This document shows, piece after piece, positions 1-8,097 of a DNA stretch of 60,362 nucleotides. The DNA comes from Paraburkholderia gardini. GTDB taxonomy: Bacteria; Pseudomonadota; Gammaproteobacteria; Burkholderiales; Burkholderiaceae. Under the pieces are notes generated by a model. The model worked only from the letters and a program-made list of their open reading frames with translations, was not told where the DNA came from and did no database searches. Location: positions 1-60,362 of the forward strand of contig NZ_CAJQYY010000035.1 in the NCBI RefSeq assembly GCF_907164575.1, given 5' to 3'. The translations under genes and the position numbers were made by a program. Numbering within the stretch: position 1 is the stretch's first letter; the number at the start of each line of letters is the position of its first letter.

Positions 1-110
1 GCGGTTACTACAGGCTCTACGTCGAACATGTCTTGCAGGCGGATCAGGGCGCGGATCTGGACTTCCTGGTCGGATCGAGCGGCGCCCCTGTGCCGCGCGA
101 TTCGCACTGA
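1..110 (+). CDS. IlvD/Edd family dehydratase, C-terminal end (partial)
   Basis: Only the last ~35 residues are in the window; the frame is open from the first base and ends with TGA at 108-110. The tail (YRLYVEHVLQADQGADLDFL followed by a short PRDSH end) resembles the C-terminus of sugar-acid dehydratases of the IlvD/Edd family, such as L-arabinonate dehydratase. Those are Fe-S cluster enzymes that dehydrate aldonic acids or dihydroxy acids. The assignment rests on the tail alone; substrate cannot be told. A strong terminator follows 40 bases downstream. Confidence 0.55.
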   Translation, partial: GYYRLYVEHVLQADQGADLDFLVGSSGAPVPRDSH

Positions 111-150
111 TTTTGTCGTTGAGTCACCTGCGCTAGCGAGAAGGCGCCAT

Positions 151-181
151 GCCGATGCGGTTCCGCCGCATCGGCTTTTTT
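151..181 (+). terminator. Rho-independent terminator of the dehydratase gene
   Basis: Perfect 10-bp stem (GCCGATGCGG / CCGCATCGGC) with a 5-base loop followed by six T. It sits 40 bases after the upstream stop codon. Confidence 0.85.
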
Positions 182-340
182 AAGCCATCGCGCAAACGCG
201 CCAAATGCAAAATGGCCGGGCACGTATGCCAGGCCGTTTTTCAAATGCGTCGATGAAGATACGAAGCCAGATCACCCGGTGACGAAAACCGGTTATGTCA
301 GGCTAAGTCCGGTTTCTGCGTTGTGCAGGAACCGGCGACG

Positions 341-682
341 TTATTGCTTGATGAATCGGTCGTTGGTCCAGAGCCCTTGCGTGTCGGCATTGCCGGCGTT
401 CACGAACTCGAGATCATGACCCACGACGCGCACCACGCGGAAATCGGCATGTTCCGGCGTCGAAAGACATTGATAGCCGGAGAAGAACTCCTGCATCTTC
501 TGTTGTTCGCCCGCTTGTGCGTGTTGATCGGCGGCGTCGAACTTGTCCTTCGACAGACAGCCATACGAGTTAGGCCGGAACTGGATCGTCTGCTGCGGCT
601 TGATGACGATATCCTGCGCCTGCGCGACAGAAACAGCGGCAAGGCCAGCGATCGCGAAAAGAACAGCAACGTGCTTTTTCAT
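341..682 (-). CDS. Small exported hypothetical protein
   Basis: 113 residues. The N-terminus has a lysine pair, a hydrophobic core and an AQA-type signal peptidase I site near residues 20-23, so the protein is probably periplasmic. The mature part has two cysteines (in YGC and YQC contexts) that could form a disulfide. I do not recognise the family. It is monocistronic, convergent with the dehydratase gene. The ATG start gives a normal signal peptide. Confidence 0.6.
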   Translation of the reverse strand: MKKHVAVLFAIAGLAAVSVAQAQDIVIKPQQTIQFRPNSYGCLSKDKFDAADQHAQAGEQQKMQEFFSGYQCLSTPEHADFRVVRVVGHDLEFVNAGNADTQGLWTNDRFIKQ

Positions 683-1365
683 GTTCTGCCTCCGTGCGGG
701 TCATTACTCAGGTTAGCTATCTATTTAACTTCGGTGGACACCCGCACCTTGCACTTTAGGAGAACTGCAAACGGACACAAGCACATCTTGTGTGCGCTCG
801 CAACAGTGGCGAATTGTCGCAGGCGGTGCCGCATCTGAAATCCGCTGAAAAGCGCGCGTAAACCCAGGGATTGGCGGCCATTCGATGAAATGAGGGATTT
901 CTGGCTGTAAGCTTTATCCATCAAGCGCTTTACGTGCGTTGAGTCAATCGGCCGGATGGATTAATTAAATGAACTGCTAAGATTTATTCCGGTTTTGTGC
1001 GTTGCACACACACTGATTAACCTGATGAATAAAAAGGCCTGGAGTATCGGGTTAGATGCAGAATAAAAACGATGCCTGATGGCATTTAACCGTCTTTGCG
1101 AACGCATTTACAGCGCGCAAAGCGGTACCTCGTATGTCGGAAATGCCATTACCGGGTACGCAGGATGCTTTACAACGATCGTGGAGCAGGTGACGTACCG
1201 CGCTGCTGGAATGGCGAAGCGACGCGGGCCAGGCCTTTCACGGGCGATTCAGTGACGGCCGGCGAATTATCCGGCGATGAGCCAGTACGGCGGAAAATAC
1301 AACACTGGATGTGACGCCTACAATGGAATGATGGAACAGCCGCTCCTCTGATCCTGGAGGCTATC
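683..1365. other. Long intergenic stretch, no convincing gene
   Basis: The part near 940-1070 is AT-richer and could hold promoters. An open frame at 1079-1255 (+) would encode 58 residues starting MAFNRLCERIY, but it has no ribosome binding site and I do not recognise it. The other open frames here are low-complexity arginine-rich readings. No RNA gene is evident. Confidence 0.4.
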
Positions 1366-1533
1366 GTGATTGAGAACTTCATCCTTGGTGCGTTTCTGGT
1401 CGTGCCGTTATTGATTGTCGCGTTCCTGTTTTCCGATGAACTCTGGCAGGAGCGGCATTTGCAGACTCGTGTCGCGCGGTCGAAACGCATGAACTGGCGG
1501 CATCCGCTGCGCAGTATGAGGCATCGTCATTGA
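1366..1533 (+). CDS. Small single-span membrane protein (55 aa)
   Basis: GTG start preceded by CTGGAGG at 1354-1360 with normal spacing. The product begins MIENFILGAFLVVPLLIVAF, a single strong transmembrane helix at about residues 5-22. A very basic cytoplasmic tail (RHLQTR, RSKRMNWRHPLR) follows. This is a typical small inner-membrane protein layout. No family recognised. The good ribosome binding site and hydrophobic segment support a real gene despite the short length and non-ATG start. Confidence 0.5.
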   Translation: MIENFILGAFLVVPLLIVAFLFSDELWQERHLQTRVARSKRMNWRHPLRSMRHRH

Positions 1534-1668
1534 GGAGGCGGTCATGCGGTGGCGTCGCTTGGGCGTTCCCCGTTGTTAGCCCGGAAGCGGAGGGCAACTC
1601 ATAGTCCTGTCGGCTTCGGCTCCGGCGCATGGGGAGATAGTAAATAGCGTCGTTACAGGGATCCACCG

Positions 1669-2073
1669 TTACTGAAGAGCTGTCCCTTCTTCGCCCTCGT
1701 CTTCCCAATCCTCATGCACGATCGGCGTGTCCGCCATGTCGTAGACCATCGAGTGAAACTGGATGGTGAACCACTGCCGGAACATCTTGAGCGACCGGTC
1801 CTGAGGCCATAGCACCTCGTCGACGTATTGACCGTTCAGGAAGTGCTCGAAGAAAGTCTGCCAGCGCTTCTCAATCCATTTCACGGCCGCACCTTCATCT
1901 TCCATCACCGATTCGGGCAAGAGGAACGCGTCCGCTTCCTCGCGCAGTTCCTCGAGCGTCAGGCGAAGAGGGACTGGACCCGGGTCGGCTGCGGCAGCCC
2001 AATCCGCGAACGGCTGGTTCGGGAGGATCAGAACGAGCGCCCGGTTGATTGTGAAACGCGGATAGTCAGACAT
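1669..2073 (-). CDS. Conserved hypothetical protein, acidic, 134 aa
   Basis: The start was chosen at the ATG giving MSDYPRFTINRALVLILP; the frame stays open 58 residues further upstream, but that extension is arginine-rich and unlike protein. The sequence is rich in W, E and D, with an acidic tail (EDWEDEGEEG). It resembles small hypothetical proteins found beside accessory genes in Burkholderia and Xanthomonas. No catalytic motif or membrane segment is visible, so no function is assigned. Confidence 0.6.
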   Translation of the reverse strand: MSDYPRFTINRALVLILPNQPFADWAAAADPGPVPLRLTLEELREEADAFLLPESVMEDEGAAVKWIEKRWQTFFEHFLNGQYVDEVLWPQDRSLKMFRQWFTIQFHSMVYDMADTPIVHEDWEDEGEEGTALQ

Positions 2074-2246
2074 GGTAGTGCGATGACAGAAGGGTGAGCC
2101 AGCATTGTAGCGGTCATGTCGCCGGACGAATCGTCTACAGTTCCTCGCTCTTTTCGTTCTCCTCGTCGCGATACAGGTTGCGCGCCACGCAGATTCTTCT
2201 GCGTGGCCGGTGGCGTGGTTTGATCGTGCAGCCGTCGAGACAGACA

Positions 2247-3089
2247 TTATTTCGGCAGCTTCTTTTGCGCTCGTTCGATCTGCTGAATACTCGTATCAGG
2301 CGTCGGCAGTTTTTCGGGCATCGTACCGCCCAATTCCTGAATCGTCTCCCGCACCTTATGGCCCACCGCAAAGCGCGTCTGGTTCGCGCGCTGCTTGCCC
2401 TTGATTCCATCGCGCCGCAGCTTCTCCTCGGTCTGAGTCGCCCGGAACAGATTGGCAGCGAGTTCCGTACTGCCCATGTGGTCGAGGATCTTCTGGCTCT
2501 TTTTCAGACCTTTCCTCGCATGGATTTCCTTGCTGCGAAGGCCGCCGTACAGACCTTTGTAGCCGTGATCCTGAAAGATTGTGTAGTCGATCGGCGTTTC
2601 GATACCGGCGTCCTTCGCGGCCGCGGCCAGGTGCTTGTTGTGCGTCACTAATTCGTTGCGAATCGCAAGACGGCGCTCGTCCTCGCCGACCTGGGCAAAC
2701 TTCGCATCGTCGGCTAGTTCCTGGCGGCGCGTCTGCATCGCGAAATAGGTTTGCCCGTTAGCGATTACCGGCTTCGACGGGTCGCCATTCTGTACGATCA
2801 GGTAGCAGGCGTAACGAGACAGGCACACGTCGTCGATCAGGCGTTGCGCGCCGGAACCGATCCCGACCATTTTGCGCATGCCCGCAAAATGGTCTTCCAC
2901 GTGTTGCCCGCTCTGACGGCAGGCGTCCCGAGCCTTATCCAGCACCGGCAGGAAGTTGCGCCATTGCGGGTAGTCAAGCAGTGGCGCGAGGTCACGAGCA
3001 AACCAGAACTCCGAGCCGCCGTCATTGATCTGCTTGATGCTTTCGAAGGTTCTATGGTGGAGCGTTTCTATCGCGTTGCTATTTATCAC
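2247..3089 (-). CDS. dinD: DNA damage-inducible protein D (DinD) homologue
   Basis: 280 residues, close to E. coli DinD in length and over its whole sequence as I remember it. Matching blocks include LSRYACYLIVQNGDPSKPVI, GQTYFAMQTRRQELADD, HGYKGLYGGL, KILDHMGSTELAANLFRATQ and IQELGGTMPEKLPTP. In E. coli DinD is an SOS protein that acts on RecA filaments. The GTG start at 3089 was chosen because AGGGAGG lies 5 bases upstream; a longer frame would begin inside the LexA box at 3158. It lies between a hypothetical gene and mnmE, so it looks like an insertion beside the conserved block. Confidence 0.93.
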   Translation of the reverse strand: MINSNAIETLHHRTFESIKQINDGGSEFWFARDLAPLLDYPQWRNFLPVLDKARDACRQSGQHVEDHFAGMRKMVGIGSGAQRLIDDVCLSRYACYLIVQNGDPSKPVIANGQTYFAMQTRRQELADDAKFAQVGEDERRLAIRNELVTHNKHLAAAAKDAGIETPIDYTIFQDHGYKGLYGGLRSKEIHARKGLKKSQKILDHMGSTELAANLFRATQTEEKLRRDGIKGKQRANQTRFAVGHKVRETIQELGGTMPEKLPTPDTSIQQIERAQKKLPK

Positions 3090-3157
3090 TGACACCTCCC
3101 TTGCTGGGATGGTTGCCGCCGTTTGGCAACAATTGTCGATAATTGTAGATCGGAACA

Positions 3158-3173
3158 CTGTTTTTTTGTACAG
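3158..3173 (-). promoter_or_regulatory. LexA (SOS) box upstream of dinD
   Basis: CTGT-N8-ACAG with a T-rich centre (CTGTTTTTTTGTACAG), the exact consensus spacing of enterobacterial and beta-proteobacterial LexA sites. It lies 69 bases upstream of the dinD start, where a promoter operator would be expected. DinD is a classical LexA target in E. coli. Confidence 0.82.
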
Positions 3174-3310
3174 GTGGTAGAGGTCAGGCCGCAGGCCGAA
3201 TTTGCCGAGGGCCAGCTTGCGTCCTTCGTCGATCTGCGCATCACCGAACCGGGCTTCTTTTTCACATCACCCGACGGTGTCGTGAACCCTGGACATTGCC
3301 CGGCGGCAGG

Positions 3311-4711
3311 TCACTTCCCAATACAAAAGCGGCTGAAAATAACACCGAGCAGATCATCGGAAGTGAACTCGCCGGTAATCGAATTCAACTGTTCCTGCGC
3401 GAGCCGCAGTTCCTCGGCGAACAGATCGAGTGCCTGCGCGTTCTGGTCCGCATGCTGGGCGGCCGTGCCGAGATGTTCCTGCGCCGCGCGCAGCGCGATC
3501 AGGTGCCGCTCCCGGGCCAGATACACGCTCTCCGCGCCCGCCTGCCATCCCGCGATGCGCAACAGTTCCGCGCGCAGCAGCGAGATACCATCCGCCTTTT
3601 TCGCCGACAGCCGCACCTCGCGCAGATCGGTGCCGCCGGTGTCGTCGAGCTTCGTAACCGACGGCGCGAGGCCGGTGAGATCGGTCTTGTTCATCACGCG
3701 CACGACCGGTACGCCCGACGGAAAACGCGCCGCGATCGGGCCGTCTCCCGGTGTCATGCCCTCGCGTGCGTCGAGCAGGTGCAGCACGACATCCGCACGT
3801 TCGATCTCGCTCCAGGTACGCGCGATGCCGATCTTTTCGACTTCGTCTTCCGTTTCGCGCAGGCCGGCGGTGTCGATCACGTGCAGTGGAATGCCCTCGA
3901 TCTGGATTGTCTGCGTGACCTTGTCGCGTGTCGTGCCGGCGATCGGCGTGACAATCGCCAGTTCCGCCCCCGCGAGCGCATTCAGCAACGACGACTTGCC
4001 GACGTTCGGCTGGCCCGCCAGCACCACCGACAACCCTTCGCGCAGCAACGCGCCCTGACGCGCCTCGCCCAGCACATCCGCGAGCCGCTCGCGGATACGC
4101 GAGAGCTTGCCGCGGGCGTCGGCCGCCTCCAGAAAGTCGATCTCCTCCTCGGGGAAATCGAGCGTCGCCTCGACGAGCATGCGTAGCGTGATGACCTCGT
4201 CGACCAGCGCGTGAATGTCGCGCGAAAACGCGCCTTCGAGTGAGCGGCCGGCCGAGCGTGCGGCGGCCTCGGTGCTCGCCTCGATCAGGTCGGCGACGGC
4301 CTCGGCCTGCGCCAGATCCAGCTTGTCGTTGAGAAACGCGCGGCGCGTGAATTCGCCAGGCTCCGCGAGCCGCAGCCCAGCGGCGCGACCCGCATCGATA
4401 CACCGCTGCAGCACGAGCTGCAACACGATCGGGCCGCCGTGGCCCTGCAGTTCGAGGACATGCTCGCCCGTGTACGAATGCGGCGCCGGAAAGTACAGCG
4501 CGATACCGCGGTCGAGCGCATTGCCGCCGTCATCGAGAAACGGCACGTAGCTCGCATGGCGCGGCGCCAGCGACTGACCGGTCAGCGCCAGCATCAGCGG
4601 CGCGGCAGCGGCTTCACCGGCGCGGCCGAACGAGATCCGCACGACACCGATCCCGCCGCGACCGGGCGCGGTGGCGATGGCGACAATCGGATCGGAATCG
4701 GTAGTGAGCAT
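3311..4711 (-). CDS. mnmE: tRNA uridine-5-carboxymethylaminomethyl modification GTPase MnmE
   Basis: 466 residues, normal for the family. With MnmG it installs the cmnm5 group on U34 of tRNAs, using 5,10-methylene-THF and GTP. Visible: the N-terminal tetrahydrofolate-binding domain (start TDSDPIVAIATAPGRGGIGV), a GTPase domain with P-loop GQPNVGKSS near residue 231, and a G3-type DTAGLRET block. NKTD marks G4, and the invariant C-terminal CIGK is present. The ATG at 4711 was chosen over an upstream extension because it matches the family N-terminus. A terminator separates it from yidC, so it has its own promoter. Confidence 0.97.
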   Translation of the reverse strand: MLTTDSDPIVAIATAPGRGGIGVVRISFGRAGEAAAAPLMLALTGQSLAPRHASYVPFLDDGGNALDRGIALYFPAPHSYTGEHVLELQGHGGPIVLQLVLQRCIDAGRAAGLRLAEPGEFTRRAFLNDKLDLAQAEAVADLIEASTEAAARSAGRSLEGAFSRDIHALVDEVITLRMLVEATLDFPEEEIDFLEAADARGKLSRIRERLADVLGEARQGALLREGLSVVLAGQPNVGKSSLLNALAGAELAIVTPIAGTTRDKVTQTIQIEGIPLHVIDTAGLRETEDEVEKIGIARTWSEIERADVVLHLLDAREGMTPGDGPIAARFPSGVPVVRVMNKTDLTGLAPSVTKLDDTGGTDLREVRLSAKKADGISLLRAELLRIAGWQAGAESVYLARERHLIALRAAQEHLGTAAQHADQNAQALDLFAEELRLAQEQLNSITGEFTSDDLLGVIFSRFCIGK

Positions 4712-4947
4712 GGTGGCGAACGAGGAGAAAACCGGAGAAAACACGTGACGTGACGAGGATCGCACGGCGCCAGGCATTGTAACGTGTGCGTCCCGTGCAC
4801 CTTCGCCCGTCGCACGAAATCGGGTCTCGGCCAAAAGGCCTAAGACGATTCTCGATTTATCTTAAGGGCGGAGGGCGTAACGGCACAATCTCGGGCATGC
4901 CCACTATCGAAGAGGAAATCGCGCTAACCCAGACGCCAGAATCGCGT

Positions 4948-4983
4948 AAAAAAAGCCGCCCGGCGCAAAACCGGGCGGCTTTC
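4948..4983 (-). terminator. Terminator after yidC
   Basis: Read on the minus strand: a 9-bp GC stem (GCCGCCCGG / CCGGGCGGC) with a 7-base loop and a seven-T tract. It ends the rpmH-rnpA-yidD-yidC unit before mnmE. Confidence 0.88.
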
Positions 4984-5037
4984 TTCGTCAACTTCGTCGT
5001 GAACGGCTGGCTTACCCGCCGTTCACGAGACAGGGCG

Positions 5038-6708
5038 TCAGGCGGCTTTCTTCGCGCCCTTGCCCATCATGCGCGTGATGTAGTACTGCTGCGCGATCGA
5101 CAGCACGTTGTTCACCACGTAGTACAGCACGAGGCCAGCCGGGAAGAAGAAGAACATGACCGAGAACGCGATCGGCATGAACATCATCATCTTGGCTTGA
5201 ACCGGATCCGGCGGCGTCGGGTTCAGACGCGTTTGCATGAACATCGAGACGGCCATCAGCACCGGCAGGATGAAGAACGGATCCTGTTGCGACAGATCGT
5301 GAATCCAGAGAATCCACGGCGCACCGCGCATTTCCACTGACGACAGCAGCACCCAGTACAGCGAGATGAACACCGGAATCTGGATCACGACCGGCAGACA
5401 GCCGCCGAACGGATTCACTTTCTCGGTCTTGTACAGCTCCATCAGCGCCGAGTTCATCTTCTGCGGCTCGCCCTTGAAGCGCTCGCGCAACGCCTGCATG
5501 CGCGGCGTGATCGCCTTCATGCGCGCCATCGACTTGTAGCTCGCGGCCGACAGTGGGAAGAACACCGCCTTGATCAGGAGCGTCAGCAGGATGATCGACC
5601 AGCCCCAGTTGCCGACAAAGCTGTGGATCTTCTGCAGCAGCCAGAAGAGCGGCTTCGCGATGATCGTGACGTAGCCATAGTCCTTCACGAGTTCCAGGCC
5701 CGGCGCGACGCCTTCGAGCATGCGCTCTTCTTCCGGACCGGCGAAGAGACGCGATTGCACGTCGACTGACTGTCCCGGCGCGATCGTCGCAACCGGCTCC
5801 TTCACGCCAACGCGATAGAGCGTCGGATCGATCTTCTCGACGTAGATGTCGCGCTTCGCGCCCTGCGTGGGAATCCACGCGGATGCGAAGTAATGCTGCA
5901 CCATCGCGATCCAGCCGTTGTCGGCGGAGGATGCGAATGTCGCCTTGTTCTTGTCGATGTCGCTGAAGTCGATCTTCTGGAAGTGATGCTGTTCCGTGTA
6001 GACCGCCGGCCCCATGAACGTGTGCGAGAAGCGCGGCGTGTCGACTGGCTGGCTGTCGCGCACGAGTTCCATGTACAGCGTGGGTGTAACCGGCGCGGTG
6101 CCGACGTTGACGATCTTCGTATCGACGCCGATCACGTAGCTGCCGCGCGTGAACGTGTATGTCTTCACGACCTTCACGCCACCCTTCACCGGCGATTCGA
6201 AGCTGACCTGGAACGATTTCGCGTCGCCGGTCAGTTCGTGCGGCAGGCCGGCCACCGGCGTGAAGATGTCGTTATGGTTCGGGAAATCGCCGCCGAGCAG
6301 CCCCGTGCGCGCCAGATACGTATGCGTCGCGGTGTGGTCGAACAGCGTGATGTACATGTCGGGCTGCTTGCCTTCGCCCTCCTTCAGGAGCGAAAGCTTC
6401 GATAGCGTGCCGCCACGCGTGTCGATTTCGCCGTCATAGACGTCGGTGCGGAAGTGGATCAGCTGGGCGGCTGCCTGTTCGGCGGGCGCGGTCGCGCCGC
6501 CCGGCGCGGCGCCGGTTGCGGCCTGCGGCAGATCAGCGGCCTGCGTGCCCGGCGTGGTCGTGCCCGGTGCTGTGCCCGGAGCGGTCTTCGTGGTCGACGT
6601 GTTCGGGAAGAACATCGACGGACGTCCGTGGTCGCGTTGCCAGTTGTCGAACAGCATGACCGCTGACATGAAGAAGATGACCCATAGGACGGTGCGTTTA
6701 ATATCCAT
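5038..6708 (-). CDS. yidC: Membrane protein insertase YidC
   Basis: 556 residues, the long Gram-negative form. It inserts membrane proteins alone or with SecYEG. The N-terminal signal-anchor (MDIKRTVLWVIFFMSAVML) is followed by a proline/alanine/threonine-rich linker and the large periplasmic beta-sandwich domain (about 80-350). The conserved C-terminal five-helix core starts at FWLLQKIHSFVGNWGWSII. Core signatures GEPQKMNSALMELYKTEKVNPFGGCLPV and FPAGLVLYYVVNN are conserved; the tail is basic (GKGAKKAA). The gene order with yidD, rnpA and rpmH is the standard bacterial one. Confidence 0.98.
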   Translation of the reverse strand: MDIKRTVLWVIFFMSAVMLFDNWQRDHGRPSMFFPNTSTTKTAPGTAPGTTTPGTQAADLPQAATGAAPGGATAPAEQAAAQLIHFRTDVYDGEIDTRGGTLSKLSLLKEGEGKQPDMYITLFDHTATHTYLARTGLLGGDFPNHNDIFTPVAGLPHELTGDAKSFQVSFESPVKGGVKVVKTYTFTRGSYVIGVDTKIVNVGTAPVTPTLYMELVRDSQPVDTPRFSHTFMGPAVYTEQHHFQKIDFSDIDKNKATFASSADNGWIAMVQHYFASAWIPTQGAKRDIYVEKIDPTLYRVGVKEPVATIAPGQSVDVQSRLFAGPEEERMLEGVAPGLELVKDYGYVTIIAKPLFWLLQKIHSFVGNWGWSIILLTLLIKAVFFPLSAASYKSMARMKAITPRMQALRERFKGEPQKMNSALMELYKTEKVNPFGGCLPVVIQIPVFISLYWVLLSSVEMRGAPWILWIHDLSQQDPFFILPVLMAVSMFMQTRLNPTPPDPVQAKMMMFMPIAFSVMFFFFPAGLVLYYVVNNVLSIAQQYYITRMMGKGAKKAA

Positions 6709-6738
6709 GCGTTGTCTCAGTGTCGATGGAACGGCGCG

Positions 6739-6969
6739 TCAGCGCTTTTCAGAAGTGGGAGGCGGGACGAGATCGATGCCGCCCGCGGAAAACGGATGAC
6801 AGCGGCACAGGCGCCTGGCGGCGAGGTAACTACCACGCGCGGCGCCATGATACTGGATTGCTTCGCGCGCGTAATCCGAACAGGAAGGGTAAAAACGGCA
6901 CCGGCTGCCGAGCAGGGGACTCACGGCAACCTTGTAGAAACGCAGTAAAGCGAAAAGTACCGTTTGCAT
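6739..6969 (-). CDS. yidD: Membrane protein insertion efficiency factor YidD
   Basis: 76 residues from the ATG giving MQTVLFALLRFYKVAVSPLLG; an in-frame upstream ATG at 7011 would add 14 residues. The family motif CRFYPSCSDYAREAI and a second cysteine-containing block RRLCRCHPFSAGG are present. This small membrane-associated protein helps YidC-dependent insertion. It sits between rnpA and yidC, as in most bacteria. Confidence 0.94.
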   Translation of the reverse strand: MQTVLFALLRFYKVAVSPLLGSRCRFYPSCSDYAREAIQYHGAARGSYLAARRLCRCHPFSAGGIDLVPPPTSEKR

Positions 6970-7039
6970 GGCAAGTGCGGTCAGAGTGCGCCGCGCTGTG
7001 TGGAGAGGCAACCGGCGCCAGCGCTTACGTGCGCGGGCG

Positions 7040-7510
7040 TCATTCCGTCGCGGGGGCGTCGGGCGCTGCGGGCGATTCGGCCGGCGGTGTCTGGCGACGG
7101 GTGATTTCGCGAGCGGCCTTGTCGAGCAACGCTTCGATTTCGCTGCGGCACAGCGTTTTCAACGGTGGCGACGACGCAGCGGGCATCGCCTTCCGGTCGA
7201 ACTTCGTGTGAAGCCGCAGCAGCACGTCCCAACCGCCAAACTCTACGCGACGCAGCCGGAAAGCTTCGCGCGCGATGCGGCGCACCAGATTGCGGGTGAC
7301 CGCGCGCGGTGCATACTTCTTGCCGATCACGAGACCGAGGCGCGCTTCGTTGCCTGTCGGCCTGCCGTAGACGACGAAATGAGCCGTCCGGCGCCACGGG
7401 CGCAAACGAAAAACGGATGAAAATTCATCCGTTTTCAGTAGCCTTGCGGCTTTGGGAAAGGCGGCTTGCGCTCGCAACGGAACCGGGCCCTGATGCGGCG
7501 CTCCTGCCAT
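7040..7510 (-). CDS. rnpA: Ribonuclease P protein component
   Basis: About 156 residues. It is the protein subunit of RNase P, which matures tRNA 5' ends. The FPKAARLLKTDEFSSVFR opening and the RNR-type signature (KKYAPRAVTRNLVRRIARE) are clear. The start is uncertain: the frame is open to 7564 with GTG/TTG options, and I chose the ATG at 7510. A proline/alanine-rich C-terminal tail extends beyond the compact fold, which is common in Burkholderia. It follows rpmH on the same strand. Confidence 0.93.
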   Translation of the reverse strand: MAGAPHQGPVPLRAQAAFPKAARLLKTDEFSSVFRLRPWRRTAHFVVYGRPTGNEARLGLVIGKKYAPRAVTRNLVRRIAREAFRLRRVEFGGWDVLLRLHTKFDRKAMPAASSPPLKTLCRSEIEALLDKAAREITRRQTPPAESPAAPDAPATE

Positions 7511-7579
7511 TCCCGCAGCGCGGCTGGCGTCACGGGCTTCGGACACAGCGCGCAATGGTCGCAAACCTGCGCTTCAGCC

Positions 7580-7714
7580 TTAGATGGCGAGGCGCTTGCG
7601 GCCCTTCGCGCGGCGTGCGTTGATCACCTTGCGGCCACCGGCCGTCTTCATGCGGACGCGAAAGCCATGGGTACGCTTGCGACGGGTAACGGAAGGTTGG
7701 TAAGTACGTTTCAT
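7580..7714 (-). CDS. rpmH: 50S ribosomal protein L34
   Basis: 44 residues, exactly the family length, starting [18 protein letters not shown] and ending AKGRKRLAI; nearly invariant across bacteria. It forms the head of the rpmH-rnpA-yidD-yidC unit and is divergent from dnaA across the candidate origin. Confidence 0.98.
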
Positions 7715-8097
7715 GTTGCTCTCACTTGACAGAGAAATAACCGCGCGAGCATCGCGGAAAGTGCAATGGCCGGTGGTTCAAAAATTGGTTTTCGCGGAAC
7801 CCGCTATTTAAACCGGTTTTCTCTTGGTCGTCAATAGTTTAGAGCGGTGATCCACAGTCTGGACGGGTGCTCACCGCTTGATCGGGCCCTGTGGATAACT
7901 CCCTTTGCGGACGTTTTTGGCGGTAGAATCTCGCCTTACTTCCCAAAAATCATGCACGCCGCTCCGGCCCGCTTGCCCTGCCCAAACCCTTATGGCACAA
8001 GCATCTGGAGCCTGCCCGCTCGGCTGTACCGGGCCTTGTCGCGAAATTCGCGGCGAGGGCGGCCGCGGGCCGCTGTGCTTAAAATTACAGCAACTCG
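7715..8097. promoter_or_regulatory. rpmH-dnaA intergenic region, candidate oriC and divergent promoters
   Basis: 383 bases without a gene. It contains a perfect DnaA box on the minus strand (TGTGGATAA, 7890-7898) and a one-mismatch box on the plus strand (TGATCCACA, 7848-7856). An AT-rich stretch at about 7775-7845 could be the unwinding element. Location next to dnaA is the usual place for oriC in Burkholderiaceae. I find only two good boxes, fewer than a classical oriC, so part of the signal could simply be dnaA autoregulation. Confidence 0.65.

Noticed and set aside
1079..1255. 58-residue plus-strand frame starting MAFNRLCERIY
   Set aside because: No ribosome binding site, no family, and it may be chance in a long gap; kept only as a remark.
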